Assembly: GCF_000442645.1 (NCBI RefSeq)
Contig: NC_021915.1
Coordinates: forward strand, 434,001 to 498,000
Direction: 5' to 3'
Origin: Corynebacterium maris DSM 45190
GTDB taxonomy: Bacteria > Actinomycetota > Actinomycetes > Mycobacteriales > Mycobacteriaceae
Length of the DNA: 64,000 nucleotides
Made by a program: the position numbers and the translations under genes. Numbering within the stretch: the first letter of the stretch is position 1; each line of letters starts with the position of its first letter. The notes beneath the pieces were generated by a model. It searched no databases. It had not been told where the DNA came from and was given only the letters and a program-made list of their open reading frames with translations. Shown in pieces: positions 31,889-40,598 of this stretch.

Positions 31889-32688
31889 TCCTCGCGCAAG
31901 ACGTGGGCGGGGCGTTCGCGGACGTCGCCGCCACCGGCCCCTTGCTCATCGGCGTTCTCGCCGCCGCGTTGGCGGGCCTGATTTCCTTCGCCTCCCCGTG
32001 CGTGGTGCCGCTGGTGCCGGGCTACATGTCCTACCTGACCGGCGTCGTCGGCGGGGAGATGGACTACGAGGGCAAGGACGGCCCGGTCGTGACCAAGAAA
32101 CGCCAGGGGGCGGTGGTCGGCGCCGCCGCGTTGTTCATCCTCGGCTTTACCGTGGTGTTCGTCCTGGCCACCGTCAGCGTGTTCGGCCTGATCAGCGCGC
32201 TGGCGTTGAACACCGACACCCTGATGCGGGTCGGCGGCGTCGTCACCATCCTCATGGGCGTGGTGTTCATGGGCATGGTGCCCGCCCTGCAGAAAGACAC
32301 CCGCATGCAGCCGAAGCGGTGGGCCACGTGGCTCGGCGCCCCGCTGCTGGGCGGGGTGTTCGCGTTGGGCTGGACCCCGTGCCTGGGGCCGACGCTGGCC
32401 GCCATCATCTCCGTCTCCGCCGGCACCGAAGGCATGACCGCACTGCGCGGCGTTGTGCTCATCATCGGCTACTGCCTGGGGCTCGGCCTGCCGTTCCTGC
32501 TGGTCGCGGCCGGCGCGAACTGGGCGATGACGTCGATAAGTTTCCTGCGCACGCACTCGCGCACCATCCAGATCATCGGCGGCGTGCTCATGATCATCGT
32601 GGGCGTCCTGCTGCTCAGTGGAGCCTGGAACTACTTCGTCGGGTGGGCCCGGCAGTGGACCGTCGGCTTCGGCACGACCATAATTTAG
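31885..32688 (+). CDS. ccdA: Cytochrome c biogenesis protein CcdA
   Basis: A 267-residue polytopic membrane protein with six hydrophobic helices. Redox-active Cys lie in ISFASPCVVPLVPGY and WTPCLGPTLAAI, in the first and fourth helices as in the CcdA/DsbD-beta family. It passes electrons from cytoplasmic thioredoxin to the extracytoplasmic TlpA-like lipoprotein encoded just upstream. ATG 31885 overlaps the upstream stop. Confidence 0.92.
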   Translation: MILAQDVGGAFADVAATGPLLIGVLAAALAGLISFASPCVVPLVPGYMSYLTGVVGGEMDYEGKDGPVVTKKRQGAVVGAAALFILGFTVVFVLATVSVFGLISALALNTDTLMRVGGVVTILMGVVFMGMVPALQKDTRMQPKRWATWLGAPLLGGVFALGWTPCLGPTLAAIISVSAGTEGMTALRGVVLIIGYCLGLGLPFLLVAAGANWAMTSISFLRTHSRTIQIIGGVLMIIVGVLLLSGAWNYFVGWARQWTVGFGTTII

Positions 32689-32704
32689 GAAGCAGAGACC
32701 GTTT

Positions 32705-34366
32705 GTGAATACCGTCTGGACCTGGGTGAAGAAAGCCTGGCACTGGTTGACCAGCATGCGCACCGCCCTGGCGCTGTTGTTCCTGTTAGCGTTGGCCTCG
32801 ATCCCGGGGGCCTTGCTCCCGCAGCGCAGCCTCAACGAATCCAACGTCAACGACTACCTCGAGAGCAACGGCCGGGTCGCCGAGATCTACGACCGGCTGC
32901 ACTTCTTCGACGTGTTCGAGTCGCCCTGGTTCGTCGCGATTTTCGTGCTGCTGATCATCTCCCTGGTCGGCTGCATCGTCCCGCGCTCCCTGGATCACTG
33001 GAAGGCGTACCGCACCCCGCCGACCCGCGCGCCGCGGCACCTGAGCCGCCTCCCGCTGCACCACGTCGGGACGACGGAGCGCGACTTCGACGACATCAAG
33101 GCCACCGCGCTGAAACAGCTCAAGGGCTGGCACGTCTCCGAGTACTCCCCGGAGGAGGACCGGGCGGGCGCGTATTCGATCTCCGCGGAGAAGGGCTACG
33201 GCCGCGAGCTGGCCAACCTCATCTTCCACCTGGCGTTGGTGGCGATGATGTTGACCATGGCCGCCGGCGCGATGGTGCGCTACGAGGGTCAGGCCATCGT
33301 CGTCACGGACTCCCAGTCGCCGTACGCGGTGGACGTGGAGCAGTCGCAGGAGTTCTGCAACACCTCGACCGCCAACTACGACTCCTTCCGCGCCGGCCCG
33401 ATCTTCGACGGCACCGGCCTGCACCCCTTCTGCTTCATCAGCCACAACTTCCACGCCGACTACCTGCCCAACGGGCAGGCCGAGATGTTCACCTCGGACA
33501 TCTCCTACGCCGTCGGCGAGGACATCACCACCGACCCGGAGACCTGGGAGGACTACCAGCTGCAGGTCAACCACCCGCTGCGCGTCGCCGGCGACCGCGT
33601 CTACCTGCAGGGCCACGGTTTCGCCCCGCAGTTCACCGTGACCTGGCCGGACGGGGAGACCCGCACCCAGATGGTCCAGTGGGAACCCACCGACCCGACC
33701 TTCTTCCTGTCCTCGGGCGTGATGCGCTTCGACCCGCCGGCCGGCGTGTTCCCGGACCTGTACGAGCGGCGGCAGAACCAGCTCGCGATCCAGGGCCTGT
33801 TCGCCCCGACCGCGCAGTGGGAGGGCGAGAACGGCGAGCTGCTGACCTCCGGATTCCCTCAGATGCGCGACCCGGCCGTGGCCATCGACGTCTACCGCGG
33901 CGACGCGGGCCTGGACACCGGCCGCGCCCAGTCGATCTTCGAGCTCGACCCGACGCTGATCCACTCCGGCCAGCTGCAGCGCATTGAGCGCGTCAACCTG
34001 GAGCAGGACGAGTCCGTCACGCTCGACGACGGCACCGTCATCACCTTCGACGGCGCCGCAGAGTTCGCCAACTACCAGGTCTCCCACGACCCCTTCCAGG
34101 TCTGGGTGCTGATCTCCACGGTGACGATGCTCGTCGCCCTGGTCGGCTCCCTGACCATCAAGCGTCGCCGCATCTTCCTGCGCCTGACCCCGGGCGCCGA
34201 CGGCGGCACGCAGGTGGAGATGGGCGGGCTCGCCCGCACCGACCGCGCCGGCTGGGGGCCGGAGTTCGACCGCATCGGCCGCTCGATCCTCGAGCTGCCG
34301 GACGCCGACGAGGTGGAGGAAGACGGCCTCGTCGACGACGACATCATTAACGTCGCACCTCGCTAA
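32705..34366 (+). CDS. resB: Cytochrome c biogenesis protein ResB
   Basis: A 553-residue protein with four membrane helices: two near the N-terminus (TALALLFLLALASIPGALLP; FVAIFVLLIISLVGCIVP), one near residue 180 (LIFHLALVAMMLTMAAGAMV) and one near residue 475 (VWVLISTVTMLVALVGSLTI), with a large extracytoplasmic domain between the last two. ResB pairs with CcsA to form the system II heme export and ligation complex. GTG 32705 follows ccdA by 16 nt. It is separated from ccsA by a small hairpin and 79 nt. Confidence 0.92.
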   Translation: MNTVWTWVKKAWHWLTSMRTALALLFLLALASIPGALLPQRSLNESNVNDYLESNGRVAEIYDRLHFFDVFESPWFVAIFVLLIISLVGCIVPRSLDHWKAYRTPPTRAPRHLSRLPLHHVGTTERDFDDIKATALKQLKGWHVSEYSPEEDRAGAYSISAEKGYGRELANLIFHLALVAMMLTMAAGAMVRYEGQAIVVTDSQSPYAVDVEQSQEFCNTSTANYDSFRAGPIFDGTGLHPFCFISHNFHADYLPNGQAEMFTSDISYAVGEDITTDPETWEDYQLQVNHPLRVAGDRVYLQGHGFAPQFTVTWPDGETRTQMVQWEPTDPTFFLSSGVMRFDPPAGVFPDLYERRQNQLAIQGLFAPTAQWEGENGELLTSGFPQMRDPAVAIDVYRGDAGLDTGRAQSIFELDPTLIHSGQLQRIERVNLEQDESVTLDDGTVITFDGAAEFANYQVSHDPFQVWVLISTVTMLVALVGSLTIKRRRIFLRLTPGADGGTQVEMGGLARTDRAGWGPEFDRIGRSILELPDADEVEEDGLVDDDIINVAPR

Positions 34367-34445
34367 TTCGGGGGTTGGAGCCCCTCCGAAAGGTGGGGTA
34401 GCGTCACCCAGTAGGTACTACACATAGATCGAGGGATCCCGCCAC

Positions 34446-35453
34446 ATGCCTGTCAATCAGACTCTCTCAAATTTCTCGGACCTGGCTTTCCAGTCGGCGT
34501 TCGTCGTTTACGTCGTCGCCCTGTTCCTGGCGCTGTTCTATTACGGCCGGATGCAGGGCGTCATCGACGCCCGCCGGGAACGCGCCGCCGCGCAGGTGGA
34601 GCACAAGGAGCTGGTGGCCGTCGGCGGCGGGGGCGGTTCCACGCCGACCGACCTTCCCTCGATGCCGGACGAGGAGCTGGACAAGCGCGAACGCGGCGCC
34701 GACAAGCTCGCCGGGATGACGCAGTCGCTGGTGTGGCTGGGCATCGTCCTGCACGCCGTCGCCTGGGTGGTGCGCGGTTTCGCCGTGGATCGCTTCCCCC
34801 TGAGCAACCTGTATGAATACATGCTGGGCATCACGCTCGGCGTCATGGTCGCCGCCGCCATTGCCCTGCATCGCCGGTCCTGGCGCTCCCTGTGGCCGTG
34901 GATCCTGACCCCGATGCTGGCCCTGATGTTCTACGGCGGCACCGACCTGTACGCCGAGTCCGCCCCAGTCGTCCCGGCGTTGCAGTCCAACTGGCTGCCC
35001 ATCCACGTCTCCACCGTCGCCATCGGCGCCTCCGTCGGCATCGTCTCCGGCGTGGCGGCGCTGCTGTATCTGCTGCGCCTGTGGCAGGCGCCGGGCCAGG
35101 AGTCCGGTTTCTTCGGCGCCCTGGCCAAGCCGCTGCCCACGGCGAAGAAGCTGGACACCCTGGCCTACCGCGCGGCGATCATCACCCTGCCCACCTTCGG
35201 TTTGGGCATCCTGCTCGGCGCCATCTGGGCGGAGAGCGCCTGGGGCCGCTTCTGGGGCTGGGACCCCAAGGAGACCGTCTCGTTGATCACGTGGGTGCTC
35301 TACGCCGCGTACCTGCACGCCCGCGCCACCCCGAGCTGGAAGGGCTGGAAGGCGGCGATCATCAACATCGTCGCGCTGGCCACCATGATCTTCAACCTCT
35401 TCTTCATCAACATGGTGGTCTCCGGGCTGCACTCCTACGCGGGCCTGAACTAA
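34446..35453 (+). CDS. ccsA: Cytochrome c synthetase subunit CcsA/ResC
   Basis: A 335-residue membrane protein with eight or so helices. The WWD signature is WGRFWGWDPKETVSLITW, where heme contacts the extracytoplasmic face. Heme-coordinating His residues flank it (VLHAVAWVVRG; NWLPIHVSTV; YLHARATP). It works with ResB to attach heme to apocytochrome c. The N-terminal 100 residues include a charged cytoplasmic loop, as in actinobacterial members. It is the last gene of the cytochrome maturation operon and is convergent with the GH65 fusion gene. Confidence 0.93.
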   Translation: MPVNQTLSNFSDLAFQSAFVVYVVALFLALFYYGRMQGVIDARRERAAAQVEHKELVAVGGGGGSTPTDLPSMPDEELDKRERGADKLAGMTQSLVWLGIVLHAVAWVVRGFAVDRFPLSNLYEYMLGITLGVMVAAAIALHRRSWRSLWPWILTPMLALMFYGGTDLYAESAPVVPALQSNWLPIHVSTVAIGASVGIVSGVAALLYLLRLWQAPGQESGFFGALAKPLPTAKKLDTLAYRAAIITLPTFGLGILLGAIWAESAWGRFWGWDPKETVSLITWVLYAAYLHARATPSWKGWKAAIINIVALATMIFNLFFINMVVSGLHSYAGLN

Positions 35454-35460
35454 CCCGCCG

Positions 35461-38400
35461 TCACTCGCGTAGTGGCAGCGGGGCCACCCAGCGCTCGCCC
35501 GGGTTGAGCTTGCGGTGCACGCCGCGCACCACCACGTTCAGTGGCAGCTGGCTGCCGCGGTGCAGCTCCAGGGACACCTCGTCCTGTTCCACGATGATCT
35601 GCACCGGCTGGCCGCGGAAATGGATCTGGAACTCGAGTTCCGGCACCGCGCTGGGCACGTTCGGGTCGAGGACCAGGTCGTCGCCACGGATCTGCAGCCC
35701 GCTGTAGGCGCGGATGAGCATGTCCACGGTGCCGGCCATCACGCCGAGGTGGATGCCTTCCCCGGTGGAGCTGCCCTTGCTGTTTTCCAGGTCCGCCAAC
35801 AGCGCGTCCTGGTACATGCGCCACGACTTGTCCAGGTCGCAGCGGCTAAACGCCCAGGCGTGGACGAATTCGCTCAGCGTGGAGCCGTGCGAGCTGCGGT
35901 CGTAGTAGTAGTTGATCGTGCGGGCCACCTCGTCGCGGGACATCCGATAGCCCATGCGCGCGAGCAGGGCGCCGAGCTCGTCGGCGGAGAAGAGGTAGAA
36001 GAGCATGACCGTGTCGGCCTGCTTCGACACCTTGTAGGCGTTGGGGCTGTCGCCCTCGGACCCCAGGATCAGGTCGAGGCGGCCGATGTCGCCGTACTTT
36101 TCCTTGTAGCCCTCCCAGTCGAATTCCTTGAGGTCCTCGTAGCCGTCGAATTGGCTGAGCACCCCGTCTTCGTGGAAGACCAGCCGCAGGCGGCGGGCGA
36201 TGTGGTCCCACTCCTCGATTTCTGCGTGGGTCAGGCCCAGCTGGTCGCGTAGGGAGGCGGCGACGTGCGGGTCGAGGTGGCCGAGGGCGATGCGGGCGCG
36301 GGACAAGGCCCAGGAGGCCAGCACGTTGGTGTAGGCGTTGTCGCGCAAACCCTCGCCGGGGGCGTCGGGGTAGCCGTCGTGGAATTCGTCGGGTCCCATC
36401 ACCCCGGCGATGGAGTAGCGGTCGGTCTCCGGGTCGTAGGTGGCCTTGGAGGCGAACATGCGGGCGACTTCGATGAGCAGTTCGGCGCCGACGTCGGTGA
36501 GGAAGGCCAGGTCCCCGGTGACCTGGTAGTACTGCCAGACGCTGTAGGCGGCGTCCAGCCCGACGTGGTATTGGTGGTGCGAATTGTCGGCCATCCATTC
36601 CCCGTTCATGGGGTTGTACAGCTGGCTGGGGGTTTCCTCGCGCCCGTCGGAGCCGGACTGCCAGGGGAAACGGGCGCCGCGCAGGCCTTCCTGGTCGGCC
36701 ATCTGGCGGGCCTCGTCCAGGCGCCGGTAGCGGTACAGCAGCAGCGCGCGGGTCAGGGCGGGCTGGCGCATGGTGAGCATCGGGTAGACGAAGATTTCGT
36801 CCCAGAAGATGTGCCCGCGGTAGCCCTCCCCGTAGAGGCCGCGCGCGGGGGTGCCGGCGTCCAGGTCACGGTTGACCAGGGCGGTGTTCTGCAGGACGTG
36901 GAAGGCGTTGAACGACAGGGCCAGGGCGTCGGTGCGGCCGGTGGGCAGCTTCATGCCGAAGACTTTCCAGTGCCGTTCCCAGCGGCGGGAGTGGGCGGAG
37001 ACGAGCTCCTCGTAGTCGGGCATGCGCATGATGCGCTTCTCGGCGTCGCGCAGCGGGGTGGACAGCGCCCGGTCGCGGGAGGTGGCGGCGGAGGCGAGCT
37101 TTTCGATGACGACGTCTCGCCCGGCCATCGCGTCGACGGTGAAGGACTGGCCGACCAGCCAGGCGTCGTCGGCTTCGGTGCCGTTGACGGGGGCGCCGAA
37201 AGAGGGGCGGACGGTGGTGCGGGTGGCGATCGCGATGTCCACGTCCGATTGTTTGGTTTGGGTCTCCAATAAGACGGTGCGGCCGTCGAGGTGGTGCTTG
37301 ACCGGGGTGCTCAGGTGCCGGGTCTCCAGGGAATGGTCGTCGGTGACGTTGCGGTTGCGCACGTCGCCGTTGACGGCGGAGACCACGGTGATGGCCCCGG
37401 ACCAGTTTTCGGGGTGGACGATCACGCGCAGGGCGGCGGTGTGGGCGTCCGACATGGACTGCAGCTGCTCGACGACGACGGTGGTGACCCGGTCCTCGGC
37501 GTCGCGGCGGCGGATGATGCGCCGGGAGATCCCGGTGTCCATGGACAGTTCCTGGCGGTAGTCCAACAGCGTGTCGTCGGAGGGCAGCAGCCGATGCCCC
37601 TGTTTGTCGGTCACGCGCAGGTAGGTCCAGTCGGGCGCGTTGATGATGTGTTCGGTTTCGGCGATGATCCCGGCGGTGTCCGTCAGGTCCGTCTGCACCC
37701 GGTTGTAGACGCCGGCGAGGTAGGTGCCGGGGTAATGGACGCCGTCGTCGACGGTGCCGGGCAGGGAGGCGCGGGAGCCCCAGTAGCCGTTGCCGGTGCC
37801 GAAGAGCGCTTCGCGGTGGCGCTCGTTCTCCGGGTCGTAGTCGTCGAAGGCGAGCAAATGCGGGTCGGGGCGCGGGCCCTTGCTCTTGTCCCAGCCGAGG
37901 GTGAGGTCGATGGTGCCGATGGTGCGCAGGACACGGTCGGCGCCCGCCTCCCAGAGGTCGTGGCCGTCGGCCCCGTCGCGGGCGACGCCGACGATGAGGC
38001 CGAAACGTCCGGCGAAGGCGGCCTCCACGCCGGAGCGGGCGTCCTCGAAGACGACCGTGGCCACGGGATCGGCGCTGAGCTGCTCAGCGGCGTGCAGGAA
38101 GAGATCCGGCCGGGGTTTGCCGGGCAGGTTGCGTTCGATGGCCGTGTTGCCGTCCACGCGGACGTCGAAAAGGTCGAGCAGCCCGGCCTTGTTCAGCACG
38201 GTGACGCTGTTGCGCGAGGAGGTGACCAGGCCGACGGGCACGTCGGCGTCGCGGAGCTGGCGGATCAGGGTGACGGCGTCGTCGAAGACGCGCACCCCGC
38301 CCACGGAGAGCTCCCGGTCGAAATGGTGCTGTTTTTCGGCGGCTAAGCCGTAGACGGTGAACGTCCCGGGCGCGTCTTCCGGGGTGCCCTCAGCGATGTC

Positions 38401-38628
38401 CACGCCCCGGGCCGCCAGGTAGGAGCGCACGCCTTGTTCACGGGCTTTTCCGTCGACGTGGGCGCGGTAGTCTTCGACCGCGTCGAAAGGCTCGACGTCG
38501 ATGCCTTCACGGAGGAGGGCGTCGTCGAAAAGTCGTTTCCACGCGACCGCATGGACCGCCGCGGTGTCGGTGATGACGCCGTCCATGTCGAACAAAACTG
38601 CAGAAGGCAGGGCTCGGGATGGGTTCAC
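35461..38628 (-). CDS. Fused beta-phosphoglucomutase (HAD) and GH65 disaccharide phosphorylase
   Basis: A 1055-residue two-part enzyme. Residues 1-240 are a HAD-type beta-phosphoglucomutase: VLFDMDGVITDTAAVHA (DxD), VGLVTSSRNSVTVL, KPRPDLFLHAAEQL and VVFEDARSGVEAAF. Residues 270-1050 are GH65: WGSRASLPGTVDDGVHYPGTYLAG, HIFWDEIFVYPMLT, and MGPDEFHDGYPDAPG with the general-acid Glu, then a C-terminal beta domain. GH65 enzymes phosphorolyse alpha-linked glucosides to beta-glucose-1-phosphate, which the HAD domain would convert to glucose-6-phosphate, so the fusion channels the product. The mycobacterial counterparts are two genes. Trehalose, maltose or kojibiose could be the substrate; the sequence does not decide. 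GTG 38628 has AAGGATC upstream. An XRE regulator is divergent. Confidence 0.88.
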   Translation of the reverse strand: MNPSRALPSAVLFDMDGVITDTAAVHAVAWKRLFDDALLREGIDVEPFDAVEDYRAHVDGKAREQGVRSYLAARGVDIAEGTPEDAPGTFTVYGLAAEKQHHFDRELSVGGVRVFDDAVTLIRQLRDADVPVGLVTSSRNSVTVLNKAGLLDLFDVRVDGNTAIERNLPGKPRPDLFLHAAEQLSADPVATVVFEDARSGVEAAFAGRFGLIVGVARDGADGHDLWEAGADRVLRTIGTIDLTLGWDKSKGPRPDPHLLAFDDYDPENERHREALFGTGNGYWGSRASLPGTVDDGVHYPGTYLAGVYNRVQTDLTDTAGIIAETEHIINAPDWTYLRVTDKQGHRLLPSDDTLLDYRQELSMDTGISRRIIRRRDAEDRVTTVVVEQLQSMSDAHTAALRVIVHPENWSGAITVVSAVNGDVRNRNVTDDHSLETRHLSTPVKHHLDGRTVLLETQTKQSDVDIAIATRTTVRPSFGAPVNGTEADDAWLVGQSFTVDAMAGRDVVIEKLASAATSRDRALSTPLRDAEKRIMRMPDYEELVSAHSRRWERHWKVFGMKLPTGRTDALALSFNAFHVLQNTALVNRDLDAGTPARGLYGEGYRGHIFWDEIFVYPMLTMRQPALTRALLLYRYRRLDEARQMADQEGLRGARFPWQSGSDGREETPSQLYNPMNGEWMADNSHHQYHVGLDAAYSVWQYYQVTGDLAFLTDVGAELLIEVARMFASKATYDPETDRYSIAGVMGPDEFHDGYPDAPGEGLRDNAYTNVLASWALSRARIALGHLDPHVAASLRDQLGLTHAEIEEWDHIARRLRLVFHEDGVLSQFDGYEDLKEFDWEGYKEKYGDIGRLDLILGSEGDSPNAYKVSKQADTVMLFYLFSADELGALLARMGYRMSRDEVARTINYYYDRSSHGSTLSEFVHAWAFSRCDLDKSWRMYQDALLADLENSKGSSTGEGIHLGVMAGTVDMLIRAYSGLQIRGDDLVLDPNVPSAVPELEFQIHFRGQPVQIIVEQDEVSLELHRGSQLPLNVVVRGVHRKLNPGERWVAPLPLRE

Positions 38629-38725
38629 TGGGGGATGATCCTTTCTCGACCAGACAATGTTCCACTTATTTTACGGAGAAAAAAGATCACACTTGCATGA
38701 CGTATTTTTCGGTAGGCTTCTTCCT

Positions 38726-38992
38726 GTGGAACCGATGAACAAACAGCAGTCGGTGCCGAGGAAAAAGATCGGCAAACCGGCGAGCGACGACCCTGTCCTC
38801 CAAGCCCTCGGCGGCCAACTCGCGGAACGCCGCCGCGAATTAGGTCTGCTGCAGCAGGATGTGGCGAATAAGGCGGGCGTGTCCCGCTCCACCCTGCACA
38901 CCCTCGAACACGGCGGCAGCGGCGTGCGCTGGGAGAAAGTCATCGCCGTGGCGGACGTCCTCGGCCTGCGGCTGGAGCTGGCCGAAGGCTAG
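38726..38992 (+). CDS. XRE-family DNA-binding protein
   Basis: An 88-residue protein with a lambda-repressor-like HTH: LAERRRELGLLQQDVANKAGVSRSTLHTLEHG, then RWEKVIAVADVLGLRLEL. GTG 38726 is chosen because TAGGCT lies 7 nt upstream (leaderless); ATG 38735 is the alternative. HipB-like antitoxins look similar, but no HipA-type toxin gene is adjacent. It is divergent from the GH65 fusion gene across a 97-bp gap and may control it. The stop overlaps the next convergent gene by 4 bp. Confidence 0.8.
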   Translation: MEPMNKQQSVPRKKIGKPASDDPVLQALGGQLAERRRELGLLQQDVANKAGVSRSTLHTLEHGGSGVRWEKVIAVADVLGLRLELAEG

Positions 38993-39264
38993 TTCCCCGG
39001 TTCCTCGTCACGACGTTCCCGCTGGCGTCGGCGTTCCTCCTCCAAGCGGGCCGCCTCATCACGGGCTTCCTGTTCACGACGCTGTTTGAAGCGCTGCTTC
39101 TCCAGGTTCCACAAAAACTCTTCGTCGTCGTCCGGTCCTTTGACGGCAGGGCGTGGCGCAGCGGCGTCGACTTCCCCGGTCCGCTTGCGGCTGCCCGGGC
39201 CGAAAGCTTTCCAGAGGAGCACGACGGCGACCACAATCAGCAGGATCAGCAACAGTCGTCCCAC
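38989..39264 (-). CDS. Single-pass membrane protein with charged coiled-coil tail
   Basis: A 91-residue protein. An N-terminal helix (RLLLILLIVVAVVLLWKAF) is followed by a highly charged, Arg/Glu-rich tail (EKQRFKQRREQEARDEAARL onward) that should form a coiled coil in the cytoplasm. GTG 39264 has a strong AGGAGGTG 8 nt upstream. I do not recognise the family, but the topology suggests a scaffold or adaptor. It is convergent with the XRE gene. Confidence 0.7.
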   Translation of the reverse strand: MGRLLLILLIVVAVVLLWKAFGPGSRKRTGEVDAAAPRPAVKGPDDDEEFLWNLEKQRFKQRREQEARDEAARLEEERRRQRERRDEEPGN

Positions 39265-39345
39265 GGTTGGGCACCTCCTAGTAGATGAACCCCCATTCTA
39301 CGTGGCTTGGTTTCCGGTCCGGAAGCCCGACTAGGGTAGAGCAGT

Positions 39346-39669
39346 GTGACTGACCCTGTGAATTCCCCCGAGGCCCCGCAGCTGGATCCCGAGGTCCGCA
39401 AGAAGGCCAACCGCGCCGCCGTGAAATACGGCCTGGCCCGGCTGGCGCTGTTCATCGTGCTGACCGTCATCATCCAGGTGGCGGCCATGCTCATCGACGC
39501 CCCCGTCCCCCTGGTCATGACCGCCCTGCTGGCGCTGATCGTGGCCTTCCCGCTGTCGATGCTGATCTTCCCGAAGATGCGCGTCGAAGCCACCGAATCC
39601 GTCGCCGCCTGGTCCGCCCAGCGCAAGGCCCGCAAACAGTGGGTCCGCGACGAACTCTCCCGCCGCTAA
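39346..39669 (+). CDS. DUF4229-type two-helix membrane protein
   Basis: A 107-residue protein with a polar N-terminus, two adjacent helices (RLALFIVLTVIIQVAAMLI and LVMTALLALIVAFPLSMLI) and a basic tail (SAQRKARKQWVRDELSRR). It matches the actinobacterial DUF4229 layout; function is unknown. GTG 39346 lies 8 nt after TAGGGT (39332-39337), so the transcript may be leaderless. The 3' end overlaps the convergent AEC transporter gene by 4 bp. Confidence 0.72.
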   Translation: MTDPVNSPEAPQLDPEVRKKANRAAVKYGLARLALFIVLTVIIQVAAMLIDAPVPLVMTALLALIVAFPLSMLIFPKMRVEATESVAAWSAQRKARKQWVRDELSRR

Positions 39670-40598
39670 CGTCCGAACAGCAAGGCGATGACCACCATCG
39701 CCGGCATCGACAAGAACGTGGTCAAAAAGACCGTGTCGCGCGCGATCGTCTCCCCGCGCTGATACGTGGCCGCGTAGTTGTACACGTTCTGCGCCGTCGG
39801 CAGCGCCGACAAAATCACCGCCGCGTACGTCAACTCCGGGCCCACGCCGAACGCCAGACAGAGCAACCAGGAGACCAGCGGCATCCCCGCCACCTTGAGC
39901 ACCGTCGCCGTGATCGCGCCGGGGCGGTGCTCCTTCGACGCCAACACCCCGCCCGCGGTCAGCGAGGCGCCGAAGCTCATGAGGATCATCGGGATGGATG
40001 CGCCGCCGAGGATCTCCAGCGGCTCCATCACCGGCTGCGGGATCGTCACCCCGGAGACCGCGACGAGCAGGCCCGCCACCGACGCCAGCACGACGGGGGA
40101 GAGGACGGCGTCGCGCACCGACTTCCAGGTCTGCTGCAGCGGCGTCCCCTCCCCGGAATCCGACCCGAGGAACGCGAGGATGACCGGGGTGAACAGCGCC
40201 ATCTGCACCAGCAGCGTCGGGATCACGTGCGTGGCGTTGCCGAGCACGTAGATGCTCACGGGCAGGCCGATGTTCACGGAATTGTAGTAGCTGGCCCCGG
40301 CGGCGCCGATCGTGGTGGTGGGCACGTCCTGGCGAAAGAACATCCGCGACAGAACCACATAAATCACCGACGTCAGGATCGTCGCCCCGCTGACCACCAA
40401 CACCACCGGCGAGAGGAAGAACTGCGGGTCGGAGACCGCCACCGACGAAAAGATCAACGCCGGGGTGGCCGCGTAGAACGCCACCCGGTTGAACATCAGC
40501 CGCTGGTTGCCGGCCCCGATCACGCCCCGCTTGGACAGTGCCCAACCGACGAAGATCACCGCGAAAATAATCGCGAAACCAGTGAGGACGCCCTGCAT
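39666..40598 (-). CDS. AEC-family (auxin efflux carrier-like) transporter
   Basis: A 310-residue membrane protein with about ten helices. The N-terminus (LTGFAIIFAVIFVGWALSKRG) and the central YYNSVNIGLPVSIYVLG and LPTAQNVYNYAATY segments are typical of the AEC family, which exports or imports organic anions such as malate or malonate. Substrate not assignable. Its ATG overlaps the menA stop (ATGA), so it is translationally coupled to menA, but I see no direct functional link. Confidence 0.85.
   Translation of the reverse strand: MQGVLTGFAIIFAVIFVGWALSKRGVIGAGNQRLMFNRVAFYAATPALIFSSVAVSDPQFFLSPVVLVVSGATILTSVIYVVLSRMFFRQDVPTTTIGAAGASYYNSVNIGLPVSIYVLGNATHVIPTLLVQMALFTPVILAFLGSDSGEGTPLQQTWKSVRDAVLSPVVLASVAGLLVAVSGVTIPQPVMEPLEILGGASIPMILMSFGASLTAGGVLASKEHRPGAITATVLKVAGMPLVSWLLCLAFGVGPELTYAAVILSALPTAQNVYNYAATYQRGETIARDTVFLTTFLSMPAMVVIALLFGR

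Noticed and set aside
38726..38992. XRE protein as the antitoxin of a toxin-antitoxin pair
   Set aside because: No toxin-like partner (HipA, HigB, RelE) is adjacent; the next gene is a membrane coiled-coil protein on the other strand.
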